64,000 bases of DNA. Origin: Rathayibacter sp. VKM Ac-2760. Lineage in GTDB: Bacteria; Actinomycetota; Actinomycetes; Actinomycetales; Microbacteriaceae. The DNA is taken from positions 2,914,001 through 2,978,000 of the forward strand of contig NZ_CP047173.1 in NCBI RefSeq assembly GCF_009834185.1, in the 5' to 3' direction. This document shows, piece after piece, positions 1 through 8,107 of the stretch. The notes under the pieces were generated by a model. That model was not told where the DNA came from, made no database searches, and saw only the letters and a list, made by a program, of their open reading frames with translations. Numbering within the stretch: position 1 is the first letter of the stretch; every line of letters begins with the position of its first letter. The position numbers and the translations under genes were made by a program.

Positions 1-249
1 CCCGAGAGCCACGGCGTGGTCGAGGCGGGCACGATCATCACGGCCGAGATCGCCGGCGACGAGTCGCGCTTCCTCCTCGGCAACCGCGAGATGGCCGGCG
101 AGAGCGACCTCGACGTCTACAGCCCGCAGAGCCCGCTCGGCGGCGCGATCATGGGCCTGAAGGTCGGCGACTCCACCACCTTCGAGGCCCCCAACGGCCG
201 CAGCATCACGGTGAAGGTCGTCGACGTCGAAACGTGGAACGGCCACTGA
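1..249 (+). CDS. greA: Transcription elongation factor GreA, 3' end (partial)
   Basis: This is the C-terminal half of GreA; the reading frame enters from the left edge of the window, so its start is not visible. The C-terminal FKBP-like domain is recognisable from the DVYSPQSPLG stretch followed by GxKVGD and an APNG-containing strand, which is the usual end of the family. GreA binds in the RNA polymerase secondary channel and stimulates cleavage of backtracked transcripts. It is convergent with the threonine dehydratase gene, and a large palindrome lies between them. I am confident of the family; the N-terminal coiled coil cannot be inspected. Confidence 0.93.
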   Translation, partial: PESHGVVEAGTIITAEIAGDESRFLLGNREMAGESDLDVYSPQSPLGGAIMGLKVGDSTTFEAPNGRSITVKVVDVETWNGH

Positions 250-266
250 GCCTCAGCGCTGACGCA

Positions 267-333
267 CTCCGCGAGATGCCACTTGTGCGCTCGACACGCC
301 GTGTCGAAGCGTCACAAGTGGCATCTCGCGGAG
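267..333. terminator. Long perfect palindrome between greA and ilvA, probable bidirectional terminator
   Basis: Two perfect 21-bp arms (267-287 and 313-333) enclose a second stem-loop made of CGCT-CGACAC, loop GCC, and GTGTCG-A-AGCG. It sits between two convergent genes, so a bidirectional terminator is the simplest reading. There is no U-tract. The outer arms are less GC-rich than their surroundings and contain ATGCCACTTGTG, so it could instead belong to a repeat family. Confidence 0.7.
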
Positions 334-341
334 GTGCCGGG

Positions 342-1595
342 CTAGCCGCGTGACAGACGGGGGCTGTAGCCGGCGTCGCGGAGGACCTGGAGGACGCGGT
401 CGGCGTGCTCGGGGCCGCGGGTCTCGACGCTGATCTCGAGCTCGACCTCGCTGATCTGCAGGCCGCGGCCGTGCCGGGTGTGCAGCACCTCGACGACGTT
501 GGCGTTCGCCTCCGAGATCAGGTCGGCGATCCGCGCGAGCTGGCCCGGCCGGTCCGGCAGTCCGATGCTCATCTTGAGGTAGCGCTCGGAGGCGGCGAGG
601 CCCCGGCTGATCACCCGCTCCATCATCAGCGGGTCGATGTTGCCGCCGGAGAGGATGACCGCGGTGCGGCCCGCGTCCCGGATCTTGCCGGTGAGGATCG
701 CGGCGATGCCGACCGCTCCGGCCGGCTCGACGACCAGCTTCGCGCGCTCCAGCAGCACCAGAAGCGCCCGGGCGGTATCGTCGTCCTCGACGGTGACGAC
801 CTCGTCGACGACCTCGCGGATGATCTCGAAGTTGAGCTGCCCGGGCTTCGCGACCGCGATGCCGTCGGCGATGGTGGGCGAGATCGTGATGGCGATCGGC
901 TCGCCGGCCGCCAGTGACAGCGGATACGGCGCGGCGTTCGCCGCCTGGACGCCGATGACGCGCAGGGTGCGACCCTCCTGGGCGGCCTTCTGCTTCGCGG
1001 CCGACGCGACGCCGGCGATGAGCCCGCCGCCGCCGATCGGGACGACGAGCGTCTCGACGCCGGGCGCCTGCTCGAGGATCTCCAGGCCGATGGTGCCCTG
1101 GCCCGTGATGACGTCGGGGTGGTCGTAGGGCGGGATGAAGACGGCACCGGTGCTCTCGGCGAACTCGGCCGCGGCGGCGAGGGCCTCGTTGAAGATGTGC
1201 CCGCTGAGCACCACCTCCGCGCCGTAGTCGCGGGTCGCCGCGAGCTTGGGCAGCGCGACGCCGATCGGCATGAAGATGGTCGCCTTGATGCCGAGCTCGC
1301 GCGCGGCGAAGGCGACGCCCTGGGCGTGGTTGCCGGCCGAGGCGGCGACGACTCCGCGCTCCCGCTCCTCGGGGGTGAGGTGCGAGAGCCGGAAGACGGC
1401 GCCGCGGATCTTGTACGACCCGGTGCGCTGCAGGTTCTCGCACTTGAGGAACACGGGCGAGCCGAGCACCTCGGCGAGGAACGTGCTCGTCTCCATCGGG
1501 GTGTTCGCGATCACGGGGGCGAGGACGGTTCGGGCCGCCTCGAACTCGCTCAGGGTCGGTCCGACGACGCGGCTAGTCTGCATGCTCTTCGGCAA
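342..1595 (-). CDS. ilvA: Threonine dehydratase (threonine ammonia-lyase) with ACT domain
   Basis: This PLP enzyme deaminates L-threonine to 2-oxobutanoate, the first committed step towards isoleucine. The PLP lysine is about residue 62 in GSYKIRGA, the SAGNHAQG loop is near 86, and the glycine loop PIGGGG is near 187. Residues from about 335 form one ACT domain, as in the short (about 400-aa) class, which can be biosynthetic or catabolic. The start overlaps the end of the upstream AI-2E-family gene by 23 nt; an internal Met at codon 5 (position 1583) is an alternative start. The pair is probably one transcript from the promoter at 2770. Confidence 0.93.
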   Translation of the reverse strand: MPKSMQTSRVVGPTLSEFEAARTVLAPVIANTPMETSTFLAEVLGSPVFLKCENLQRTGSYKIRGAVFRLSHLTPEERERGVVAASAGNHAQGVAFAARELGIKATIFMPIGVALPKLAATRDYGAEVVLSGHIFNEALAAAAEFAESTGAVFIPPYDHPDVITGQGTIGLEILEQAPGVETLVVPIGGGGLIAGVASAAKQKAAQEGRTLRVIGVQAANAAPYPLSLAAGEPIAITISPTIADGIAVAKPGQLNFEIIREVVDEVVTVEDDDTARALLVLLERAKLVVEPAGAVGIAAILTGKIRDAGRTAVILSGGNIDPLMMERVISRGLAASERYLKMSIGLPDRPGQLARIADLISEANANVVEVLHTRHGRGLQISEVELEISVETRGPEHADRVLQVLRDAGYSPRLSRG

Positions 1596-2763
1596 CTCTC
1601 TCGGGGGTTCGGGTCGGCGAGCGCCAGGCTCCGCTCGCGACGTAGTTGACCATGACGTTGAGGGTCGCGACCACGGGGACCGCGAAGAACGCGCCGGCGA
1701 TGCCCGCGACGATCGAGCCGCCGGCGACCGCGAGGACGACGGCGAGCGGGTGCACCTTGACGGCGGAGCCCATGATCAGGGGCTGGAGGATGTGCCCCTC
1801 CAGCTGCTGCACGCCGAGGACGACGATCAGCAGGATCAGCGCGATGACCGGTCCGTTGTAGACCAGCGCGATGAAGACGGCGAGCGCCCCGGTGACGACC
1901 GCGCCGATCACCGGCACGAACGAGCCGAGGAAGACGAGCACGCCGATCGGGATCGCGAGCGGGACGCCCAGCAGGAACGAGCCGAGCCCGATGCCGACGG
2001 CGTCGACGAAGGCGACGAGGATCTGCACCTTCACGAAGTTGGTCAGCGTGATCCAGCCCGCGCGCCCCGCCCCGTCCACGGCGCTGCGCGCGCGGTGCGG
2101 GAAGAGCCGGACGACCCAGCGCCAGATGTTCGGACCGTCGATCAGGATGAAGAGCGTCGAGAACAGCGTCAGCAGCACGCCGGTGAGCACGTGCCCGACC
2201 GTCGAGCCGACGCTGAGGGCGCCACTGACCAGCACGCCCGAGTCCTGCTGCACCGCGGCGAGCGCCTGCTGCGCGTACTGGTTGATGTCGGTCTCGGTGA
2301 GGTGCAGCGGGCCCTCGAGCAGCCAGGTCTTCAGATCGTCGTAGGACTGCACCGTCTGGCGGCTGAGGTCGTCGAAGCCGGAGTAGACCTGCGTGACGAC
2401 GAGGAAGAGCAGCCCGCCGATCACGAGGACGATGCCGAGCTCGGCGACCACGATCGCGAGCCACTTGGGCCAGTGGTGGCGCTGCAGGAACATCGAGAAC
2501 GGCACGAGCAGGGCCGCGATGACGATCGCGAGCAGCAGCGGGATGACGATCAGCCGCAGCTCGATCACCAGCAGGCCGAGCACGGCGAGCGCGGCGGCCA
2601 CCACGAGGATCCGCCAGGCCCAGGCCCCGGCGATCCGCATCCCGGTGCTCACGAAGGCGGCGTCCGGGTCGAGCGGGCGGGACGGCGGAGCGGCAGCGGG
2701 AGGCGCCGTGGGACGGACGGCGTCGCGGGCGCCGGACGTGCGGCGGGACCGGCCGAGTCTCAT
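1573..2763 (-). CDS. AI-2E family transporter (multi-pass membrane protein)
   Basis: This 396-aa protein has about eight hydrophobic segments in the arrangement of the AI-2E transporter (PF01594, formerly UPF0118) family: two close N-terminal helices after residue 45, a long soluble segment, then a helical C-terminal half. Members have been linked to autoinducer-2 export or Na+(Li+)/H+ antiport, and the substrate here cannot be read from sequence. The first 40 residues are Pro/Ala-rich and cytoplasmic. The ATG lies 6 nt after a TAGTCT hexamer, which suggests a leaderless mRNA. It is the first gene of a pair with ilvA. Confidence 0.88.
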   Translation of the reverse strand: MRLGRSRRTSGARDAVRPTAPPAAAPPSRPLDPDAAFVSTGMRIAGAWAWRILVVAAALAVLGLLVIELRLIVIPLLLAIVIAALLVPFSMFLQRHHWPKWLAIVVAELGIVLVIGGLLFLVVTQVYSGFDDLSRQTVQSYDDLKTWLLEGPLHLTETDINQYAQQALAAVQQDSGVLVSGALSVGSTVGHVLTGVLLTLFSTLFILIDGPNIWRWVVRLFPHRARSAVDGAGRAGWITLTNFVKVQILVAFVDAVGIGLGSFLLGVPLAIPIGVLVFLGSFVPVIGAVVTGALAVFIALVYNGPVIALILLIVVLGVQQLEGHILQPLIMGSAVKVHPLAVVLAVAGGSIVAGIAGAFFAVPVVATLNVMVNYVASGAWRSPTRTPERVAEEHAD

Positions 2764-2769
2764 CCGCCC

Positions 2770-2775
2770 AGACTA
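2770..2775 (-). promoter_or_regulatory. -10 hexamer TAGTCT, leaderless start of the AI-2E/ilvA pair
   Basis: On the minus strand TAGTCT is followed by 6 nt and then the ATG of the AI-2E gene. There is no Shine-Dalgarno sequence in that space. This geometry is typical of actinobacterial leaderless transcripts. Confidence 0.55.
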
Positions 2776-2812
2776 ATCCCCGCCGCATTCCGCGGGCGGT
2801 ATCCGCGACGGC

Positions 2813-3871
2813 TCACGAGGCGGCGCGCACGGCCACCGGCCGCCGCGCGAGCGCGAGGCCGACCCGCTCCCCCGGCTCGAGCCGGGTGCCGGCCGCGTGC
2901 TGCACGACGAGCTCCTCGCCCTGCTCCGTGCGGACCGTCGAGCGGCGCACCGGGCCGAGGAAGCTCGTCGCGACGACGACCGCCGGGAGCGCGCCGGGGG
3001 CGCCGCCGGGGACGATCTCGATGTCCTCGGGGCGGAGGAACGCCGACACCGCGCCGTCGCCTGCCGAGGCGTCGACGAGCGGCAGGCGCGCGCCGAGCAC
3101 CGAGACACCGCCGGCCGAGACGACGCCGGGCACGACGTTCGAGAGCCCGACGAAGTGCGCGACGAACGGCGTGGACGGCCGCGCGTAGAGGTCCTCCGGC
3201 GCTCCGAGCTGCTCGATCCGCCCGGCGTTCATCACCGCGACGCGGTCGGCGACGGCGAGCGCCTCCTCCTGGTCGTGCGTGACGAAGAAGGTGGTGATGC
3301 CGATCTCGGTCTGGAGCCGCTTGATCTCGTCGCGCAGCTGCACGCGCACCTTCGCGTCCAGCGCGGAGAGCGGCTCGTCGAGCAGGAGCACGCGCGGCCG
3401 GGTCACGAGCGCCCGGGCGAGCGCCACCCGCTGCTGCTGGCCGCCGGAGAGCTGGTGCGCGTAGCGGTCGCCGAGGGCGCCGAGGCCGACCAGGTCGAGC
3501 GCGTCCTGCGCGGCCGTCCGCCGCTCCTTCGCCGCGACGCCGCGGGTGCGCAGGCCGAACTCCACGTTCTCGCGGGCGCGCAGGTGCGGGAAGAGCGAGT
3601 ACGACTGGAAGACCATGCCCATGTCGCGGCGGGCCACCGGCAGGTCGGCGACGTCGCGCTCGTCGACGAGGATGCGGCCGGAGTCGATCCGCTCCAGACC
3701 GCTCAGCGCGCGCAGGGCCGTGGTCTTGCCGCAGCCGGACGGGCCGAGCAGGGCGATGAACTCGCCCGGCGCCACGTCGAACGAGACTCCGTCGAGGGCC
3801 CGTGCCGCGCCGTAGTGGCGGGCGACGTCGAGGAAGCGGACGCGAGCGCCCGGGGAGAGGGGCGCGGTCAC
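2813..3871 (-). CDS. ABC transporter ATP-binding protein (PotA/FbpC type)
   Basis: A 352-aa ATPase that energises the importer encoded upstream. Walker A GPSGCGKTT is at about 43-51, the Q-loop in VFQSYSLFPH, the signature LSGGQQQRVALARAL, Walker B LLLDEP, and the H-loop in FVTHDQEEAL. A C-terminal TOBE-like region follows from about 240, as in spermidine/putrescine, iron and phosphonate importers. The GTG start overlaps the stop of the permease gene by 4 nt (GTGA), so translation is coupled. It is the last gene of a four-gene operon read from 6709. The substrate is not determinable from the sequence. Confidence 0.92.
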   Translation of the reverse strand: MTAPLSPGARVRFLDVARHYGAARALDGVSFDVAPGEFIALLGPSGCGKTTALRALSGLERIDSGRILVDERDVADLPVARRDMGMVFQSYSLFPHLRARENVEFGLRTRGVAAKERRTAAQDALDLVGLGALGDRYAHQLSGGQQQRVALARALVTRPRVLLLDEPLSALDAKVRVQLRDEIKRLQTEIGITTFFVTHDQEEALAVADRVAVMNAGRIEQLGAPEDLYARPSTPFVAHFVGLSNVVPGVVSAGGVSVLGARLPLVDASAGDGAVSAFLRPEDIEIVPGGAPGALPAVVVATSFLGPVRRSTVRTEQGEELVVQHAAGTRLEPGERVGLALARRPVAVRAAS

Positions 3872-4668
3872 GAGGTGCCTTTCGGGGCGCGGCGCCCGGT
3901 CGCGACGAGGCCGATCCGCGCGAGGCGGCCGATCCCGAGCAGCAGGGCGAAGGCGAACAGGAGGGAGAGGAGCGAGAAGATCACGGCGATGTAGGCGTCC
4001 TGCTTCGACACCTGGACGAGGCCGGTCTGCAGCGTCGTGCGGCTGAGCAGCGAGGCGATCGTGTACTCGCCGAGGACCACGGCGACGGTGATCAGCGCGG
4101 CGGCGACGAGACCGCGGCGGAGGTTCGGCAGCAGCACCCGGACGAGCACGCCGAACGGGCCGGCGCCCAGCGAGCGGGCCGCCTCCGAGAGCGTGATCGC
4201 GTCGAGCCCGGCGAGATCCGCGGCGATCGCGCGATACGCGTAGGGCAGCACGAGCACCCCGTAGGCGAGGGCGAGCGTCCACGGCGCGGAGCCGACGAGG
4301 CGCGTGATCACCGAGTAGACGGGTGCCAGTCCGACGACCAGCACGATCGCGGGGACGGTCAGCGGCAGCAGGCAGACCAGCTCGAGCGCCCGGCGCAGCC
4401 GCGGCAGGCGGATCTCGACCAGCAGCATCGTCGGCACGAGCAGCACCAGCACGATCAGGGCGGTGACGACGGCGAGGATCAGCGAGTTGCCGATGCCCTG
4501 GAAGAGCGCGCGGTAGCCGCGCTCGTTCTCCGGGTCGAGGACCGCCGTCCAGTGCGAGAGGTCGTAGCCGCCGGCGCCGCGCAGGGTGAACTCCGCCATC
4601 GCGATCAGCGGCACCGCGAAGGCGAGGCCGGTGACGACCAGGACCACGCGGGACAGGGCGCGGGTCAC
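3868..4668 (-). CDS. ABC transporter permease (second)
   Basis: A 266-aa inner-membrane permease with six predicted helices. The EAA motif is seen as DAITLSEAARSLGAGPFGVLVRVLLPNLRRG, with the usual EAA-x3-G spacing for contact with the ATPase. It matches the second permease (PotC/FbpB half) of family 1 solute importers. The GTG start overlaps the stop of the first permease (GTGA), and its own stop overlaps the ATPase start. It would pair with the upstream permease to form the translocation path. Confidence 0.9.
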   Translation of the reverse strand: MTRALSRVVLVVTGLAFAVPLIAMAEFTLRGAGGYDLSHWTAVLDPENERGYRALFQGIGNSLILAVVTALIVLVLLVPTMLLVEIRLPRLRRALELVCLLPLTVPAIVLVVGLAPVYSVITRLVGSAPWTLALAYGVLVLPYAYRAIAADLAGLDAITLSEAARSLGAGPFGVLVRVLLPNLRRGLVAAALITVAVVLGEYTIASLLSRTTLQTGLVQVSKQDAYIAVIFSLLSLLFAFALLLGIGRLARIGLVATGRRAPKGTS

Positions 4669-5561
4669 CGCTGCCACCGCCGCGCGCGGCGCTGCAGCAG
4701 CGCGTAGCCGGACATCAGCACGATCATCACGAGGAGCATCCCGAGCGCGAGCGCGCCGGCCAGGTTCTCCCGGCCGAGCACCGTCTCGCTGACGAGCGCG
4801 GCGCGGATCTGCAGCGGCACGATCTGCGCGCCCTGGCTGATCAGCGCGGCGGCGGTCGCGAACGAGGAGAACGCGTTGGCGAACAGAAGCAGCACCGAGC
4901 CGAGGAAGGAGGGGGCGAGCACCGGCATCGCGACGCGCCACCAGTAGCTCACCGCTCCGCCGCCGAGCACGGCGTTCGCCTCGGACCACTCGGGGCGCAG
5001 GCCCTCGAGCGCGGGCAGGAAGGTCAGCACCATCAGCGGCACCTGGAAGTAGAGGTAGGGCAGGATCAGCCCGGGCAGCTGGTAGAGCCAGACGCCGTCG
5101 GCGTAGAGATCGACGCCGGCGCCGGCCAGGAGGGTCGTGACCAGGCCCTGGACGCCGATCGTCGCGATGAAGGCGAAGGCGAGCATCACGCCGCCGAACT
5201 GCGCGAGGACGCTCGCCGCGGCGTCGACGATCGTGCGGAGCGGTCCGCGCGGGTCGGCGCCGAGCAGGGCGAGGCAGACGATCGCGCCGAGGACCGCTCC
5301 GACGACCGCGGTGAGGGCCGACAGGCCGAGCGAGGCGCCGAACGTCGACAGGATGACGGGATCACCGAGCGCCGCGACGTTCGCGAGCGTCGGCCGGCCG
5401 TCGCCGTCCACGAAGCCGGTGCCGACGGCGAGCACGGTCGGCACGGCCAGGAAGAGCAGGACGTAGACCGCGAACGGCGCGACGCCGAGCGCCTCGGGGA
5501 GGACGCGCCGTCCCCGGGGCGCGCGGGCCCCGGGGACGGCGCGGACGGCGGCGGTCGTCAC
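4665..5561 (-). CDS. ABC transporter permease (first)
   Basis: A 298-aa permease with six hydrophobic helices, starting after a basic, Pro/Ala-rich N-terminal 25 residues. The coupling loop is seen in EWSEANAVLGGGAVSYWWRVAMPVL, an EAA-like motif with conserved glycine. It resembles the PotB half of spermidine-type importers. The GTG start shares a GTGA overlap with the binding-protein gene, and the stop shares one with the second permease. Confidence 0.9.
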   Translation of the reverse strand: MTTAAVRAVPGARAPRGRRVLPEALGVAPFAVYVLLFLAVPTVLAVGTGFVDGDGRPTLANVAALGDPVILSTFGASLGLSALTAVVGAVLGAIVCLALLGADPRGPLRTIVDAAASVLAQFGGVMLAFAFIATIGVQGLVTTLLAGAGVDLYADGVWLYQLPGLILPYLYFQVPLMVLTFLPALEGLRPEWSEANAVLGGGAVSYWWRVAMPVLAPSFLGSVLLLFANAFSSFATAAALISQGAQIVPLQIRAALVSETVLGRENLAGALALGMLLVMIVLMSGYALLQRRARRWQR

Positions 5562-6709
5562 TGGATCGCCGCGGCCCACTTCTCGGCCAGCAGGGCCGAG
5601 GCGGCCTCGGTCTGCTCGGAGGTGAACTGGACGAGGTCCTCCGGGGCGGCGCCGACGGCGTCGAGCGCCTCCTGGTCGACGGTGCCGGCCTCGACCATGG
5701 CCGCCAGGCGCACCGGGTAGGCGCCGGCCGCGAGGTAGAGGTTCTGCGCGGCGTCGGAGTAGAGGTACTCCTGCCAGAGGCGCGCGGCGGCCGGGTGCGG
5801 CGCGTCGGCGTTGATCGCCTGGTTGTAGTAGCTGCCGACCGCGGTGCCGGGGAGGACCGTGGTGGTCCACTCCCGGGTGCCCTCGTTGGCCTTCGCCGCG
5901 GCGAGGTTGTTGTAGCTCCAGTCGAAGACGACCGGGGTCTCACCGGAGGCGATGGTCGCGTCGGTCGGGTCCAGCGGCAGGAAGTTGCCTGCATCGTTGA
6001 GCTTCTCGAAGAAGTCGATGCCCGGCTGGACGTCGTCGGCCGAGCCGCCCGACTGGACGGCGGCGAGCTGCACCGCGGCGGCCGCGGCCCCGGCCTGGGT
6101 CGGGTCGCCGTTGATCGCGACGGAGCCGCGGTAGTCGGCGCCGAGCAGGTCGTCGAGCGACTCGGGGGCGGGCACGGCCTCGGCGTCGTAGCCGATCGAC
6201 ATCAGGCCGGTGTAGTCGTTCACCCAGAGGCCGGTCTCCTCGCGGTTGCCCTCGGGGATGTCGTCCCAGGTCTCGACCTGGTACGGCGCGAACAGATCGG
6301 TGTTGGCCAGCGCCACGGCGGCGCCCAGATCGAAGACGTCGGGCGCGGTGTCCTGGCCGGCCAGGTTCTGCGCGGTGCTGATCTCCTCGGCGGAGGAGAC
6401 GTCCGGGTCGGCCGAGTTGACGGTGATGCCGTACTCGTCCTCGAAGCCCGAGATGAGCTCGCCGTAGTTGGCCCAGTTGTCGGGCAGGGCGATCACGTTC
6501 AGCTCGCCCTCGGCCTTCGCGGCCTCGATCAGCGCGTCGAGTCCGCCGAGGTCGGCGGCGGAGGTCGCGGTCGAGGCGTCGACGGACGCGTCGCCGGACG
6601 CCGAGCCGGACGAGGCGCCGGCGTCGCCCGAGCAGGCGGTCAGGGTGAGAGCGAGAGCGGCGGTCGCGGCGGCGAGCACGGCGGCGCGGGGGAAGCGCTG
6701 GGTCGTCAA
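5558..6709 (-). CDS. ABC transporter substrate-binding lipoprotein (family 1)
   Basis: A 383-aa extracellular binding protein. The signal peptide ends in a lipobox (LTAC, Cys about 26), followed by a Ser/Gly/Ala linker, so it is anchored to the outer face of the membrane. The body fits the PotD/iron/phosphonate-type periplasmic fold (ALPDNWANYGELISGFEDEYGI near the N-terminus). The best start is a TTG at 6709, preceded by GGAGG 4 nt upstream; no ATG or GTG fits the signal peptide. It heads a coupled operon with two permeases and an ATPase. Candidate substrates are polyamine, iron or phosphonate, and I cannot choose between them. Confidence 0.85.
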   Translation of the reverse strand: MTTQRFPRAAVLAAATAALALTLTACSGDAGASSGSASGDASVDASTATSAADLGGLDALIEAAKAEGELNVIALPDNWANYGELISGFEDEYGITVNSADPDVSSAEEISTAQNLAGQDTAPDVFDLGAAVALANTDLFAPYQVETWDDIPEGNREETGLWVNDYTGLMSIGYDAEAVPAPESLDDLLGADYRGSVAINGDPTQAGAAAAAVQLAAVQSGGSADDVQPGIDFFEKLNDAGNFLPLDPTDATIASGETPVVFDWSYNNLAAAKANEGTREWTTTVLPGTAVGSYYNQAINADAPHPAAARLWQEYLYSDAAQNLYLAAGAYPVRLAAMVEAGTVDQEALDAVGAAPEDLVQFTSEQTEAASALLAEKWAAAIQ

Positions 6710-6756
6710 GAGTCCTCCAGGAGTCGGGTGGGTGGGCCCCTGCGGGCGCCTCGGGA

Positions 6757-6762
6757 AACGTA
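6757..6762 (-). promoter_or_regulatory. Candidate -10 (TACGTT) for the ABC importer operon
   Basis: On the minus strand TACGTT lies about 48 nt before the TTG start of the binding-protein gene, leaving a short leader with a GGAGG ribosome site. No convincing -35 is visible. The region also holds the oppositely directed promoter of the glycosylase gene. Confidence 0.35.
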
Positions 6763-6865
6763 GGGGCGGCTCCCGACATCCCGGGGCCGCCCGGATGAAC
6801 CGGACGGGAACACTCGGCGCTGGGGCACGGTCACCTCGGGATCGGCCGATGTCGGCGGCCTTCGC

Positions 6866-6871
6866 TAGCGT
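6866..6871 (+). promoter_or_regulatory. -10 hexamer TAGCGT before the glycosylase gene
   Basis: TAGCGT is followed by 9 nt and the ATG at 6881. No Shine-Dalgarno sequence is present, so transcription probably begins at or next to the start codon. Confidence 0.45.
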
Positions 6872-6880
6872 GGGGGCACC

Positions 6881-8107
6881 ATGACCGAGCAGCTCAGCCC
6901 CGCGCTCGCGCGCCGCATCGCCCTGGCCGCCCAGGGCTTCGGCGCCGCGCCGCCGCCGCGGGTCGGCACCCGGCAGATCCTCGGCGTCGTCGACCGCATC
7001 CGGCCGCTGCAGCTCGACTCGGTCAACGTCTTCGAGCGGAGCCACTACCTCCCCGTCCTCGCCCGGCTCGGCCCCTACGACCGCGCCCTGCTCGACGCCG
7101 TCGCGTTCTCGCCGAAGGGCCACTACCTCGAGTACTGGGCCCACGAGGCCGCGCTGATCCGCCGCGCCGATCTGCCGCTCTACCGCTGGCGGATGGAGTA
7201 CTACCGCCGCGTCCGGATCCCCGAGCACGAGGGCTGGGCGGCGGAGAACCGCTCCACGCTCGACTGGCTGCGGGCGGCCCTCGCCGACGGTCCGCTGCGC
7301 GCCTCGGCGATCGAGCACGAGGCGAACACCCGCACCGGTCCGTGGTGGGGCTGGTCCGACATCAAGCGCGGGCTCGAGGTGCTCTTCCGCTGGGGCGAGG
7401 TGGTGACCGCCGGGCGGACCCGCTTCGAGCGCTCCTACGCCCTGGCCGAGCAGGTGCTGCCGCGGGAGGTGCTCGACGCCGAGGTGTCCACGGAGGACGC
7501 GATCCGCGAGCTGGTCCGCCGCTCCGCGATCGCCCTCGGCGTCGGCACCCTCGGCGACCTCGCCGACTACCACCGGCTGCTGCAGGCGCCCACGGCCGCC
7601 GCCGTGCGCGATCTGGTCGACGCGGGCGAGCTGGTGCCGGTCGAGGTGCGCGGCTGGGAGCGCTCGGGCCGGCCGCTGCCGCTCTGGCGGCACGTCGCGG
7701 CGCGGCGACCGCGCACGCTGCGGGCCGACGCGCTCCTGTCGCCGTTCGACCCCGTCGTCTGGCACCGCCCGCGCGCCGAGCTGTTCTTCGACTTCCACTA
7801 CCGGATCGAGATCTACACCCCGGCGGCGCAGCGCGTGCACGGCTACTACGTGCTGCCGGTGCTGCTCGACGACGTGATCGCGGCGCGGGTCGACCTGAAG
7901 AGCGATCGGCAGAGCGGCGTGCTCCGGGTGCAGGCGGCATGGCGCGAGCCGGGAGCGCCGCCGGACGCCGCCGGACGCCTCGCCGCGCTGCTCGTCACCG
8001 CCGCGCACTGGCAGGGGCTCGGGTCGGTCGAGGTCGTCGGCCGCGGCACCCTGGCGGCCGAGCTGCTGGTCGCGCTGACGGCCGGGCACCGGGAGGTGCT
8101 CGCGTGA
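6881..8107 (+). CDS. YcaQ/AlkZ-like winged-helix DNA glycosylase (HTH_42 family)
   Basis: A 408-aa protein of the HTH_42 (PF06224) family, whose studied members, E. coli YcaQ and Streptomyces AlkZ, excise alkylated bases and unhook interstrand crosslinks. The N-terminal IRPLQLDSVNVFERSHY segment carries the catalytic-type Gln-hydrophobic-Asp motif (QLD, about residues 45-47) of the YcaQ-like branch, rather than the QxQ of the toxin self-resistance branch. The C-terminal SPFDPVVWHRPR and YRIEIYTPAAQRVHGYYVLPVL stretches are typical. Its stop overlaps the start of a TetR-like gene (GTGA), so the two are co-translated. No antibiotic cluster adjoins, so general repair is likelier than self-resistance. 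Confidence 0.87.
   Translation: MTEQLSPALARRIALAAQGFGAAPPPRVGTRQILGVVDRIRPLQLDSVNVFERSHYLPVLARLGPYDRALLDAVAFSPKGHYLEYWAHEAALIRRADLPLYRWRMEYYRRVRIPEHEGWAAENRSTLDWLRAALADGPLRASAIEHEANTRTGPWWGWSDIKRGLEVLFRWGEVVTAGRTRFERSYALAEQVLPREVLDAEVSTEDAIRELVRRSAIALGVGTLGDLADYHRLLQAPTAAAVRDLVDAGELVPVEVRGWERSGRPLPLWRHVAARRPRTLRADALLSPFDPVVWHRPRAELFFDFHYRIEIYTPAAQRVHGYYVLPVLLDDVIAARVDLKSDRQSGVLRVQAAWREPGAPPDAAGRLAALLVTAAHWQGLGSVEVVGRGTLAAELLVALTAGHREVLA

Noticed and set aside
253..1443. Long open frames opposite or out of phase with real genes, here over ilvA
   Set aside because: High GC removes stop codons from all frames. The translation is Arg/Ala/Gly-rich and lacks any domain, while the overlapping gene has clear motifs. 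The same argument disposes of the long frames antisense to kgd and secA.
6710..6880. A TPP or other metabolite riboswitch upstream of the ABC importer
   Set aside because: The leader is short and shows neither the conserved thi-box elements nor another recognisable aptamer core.
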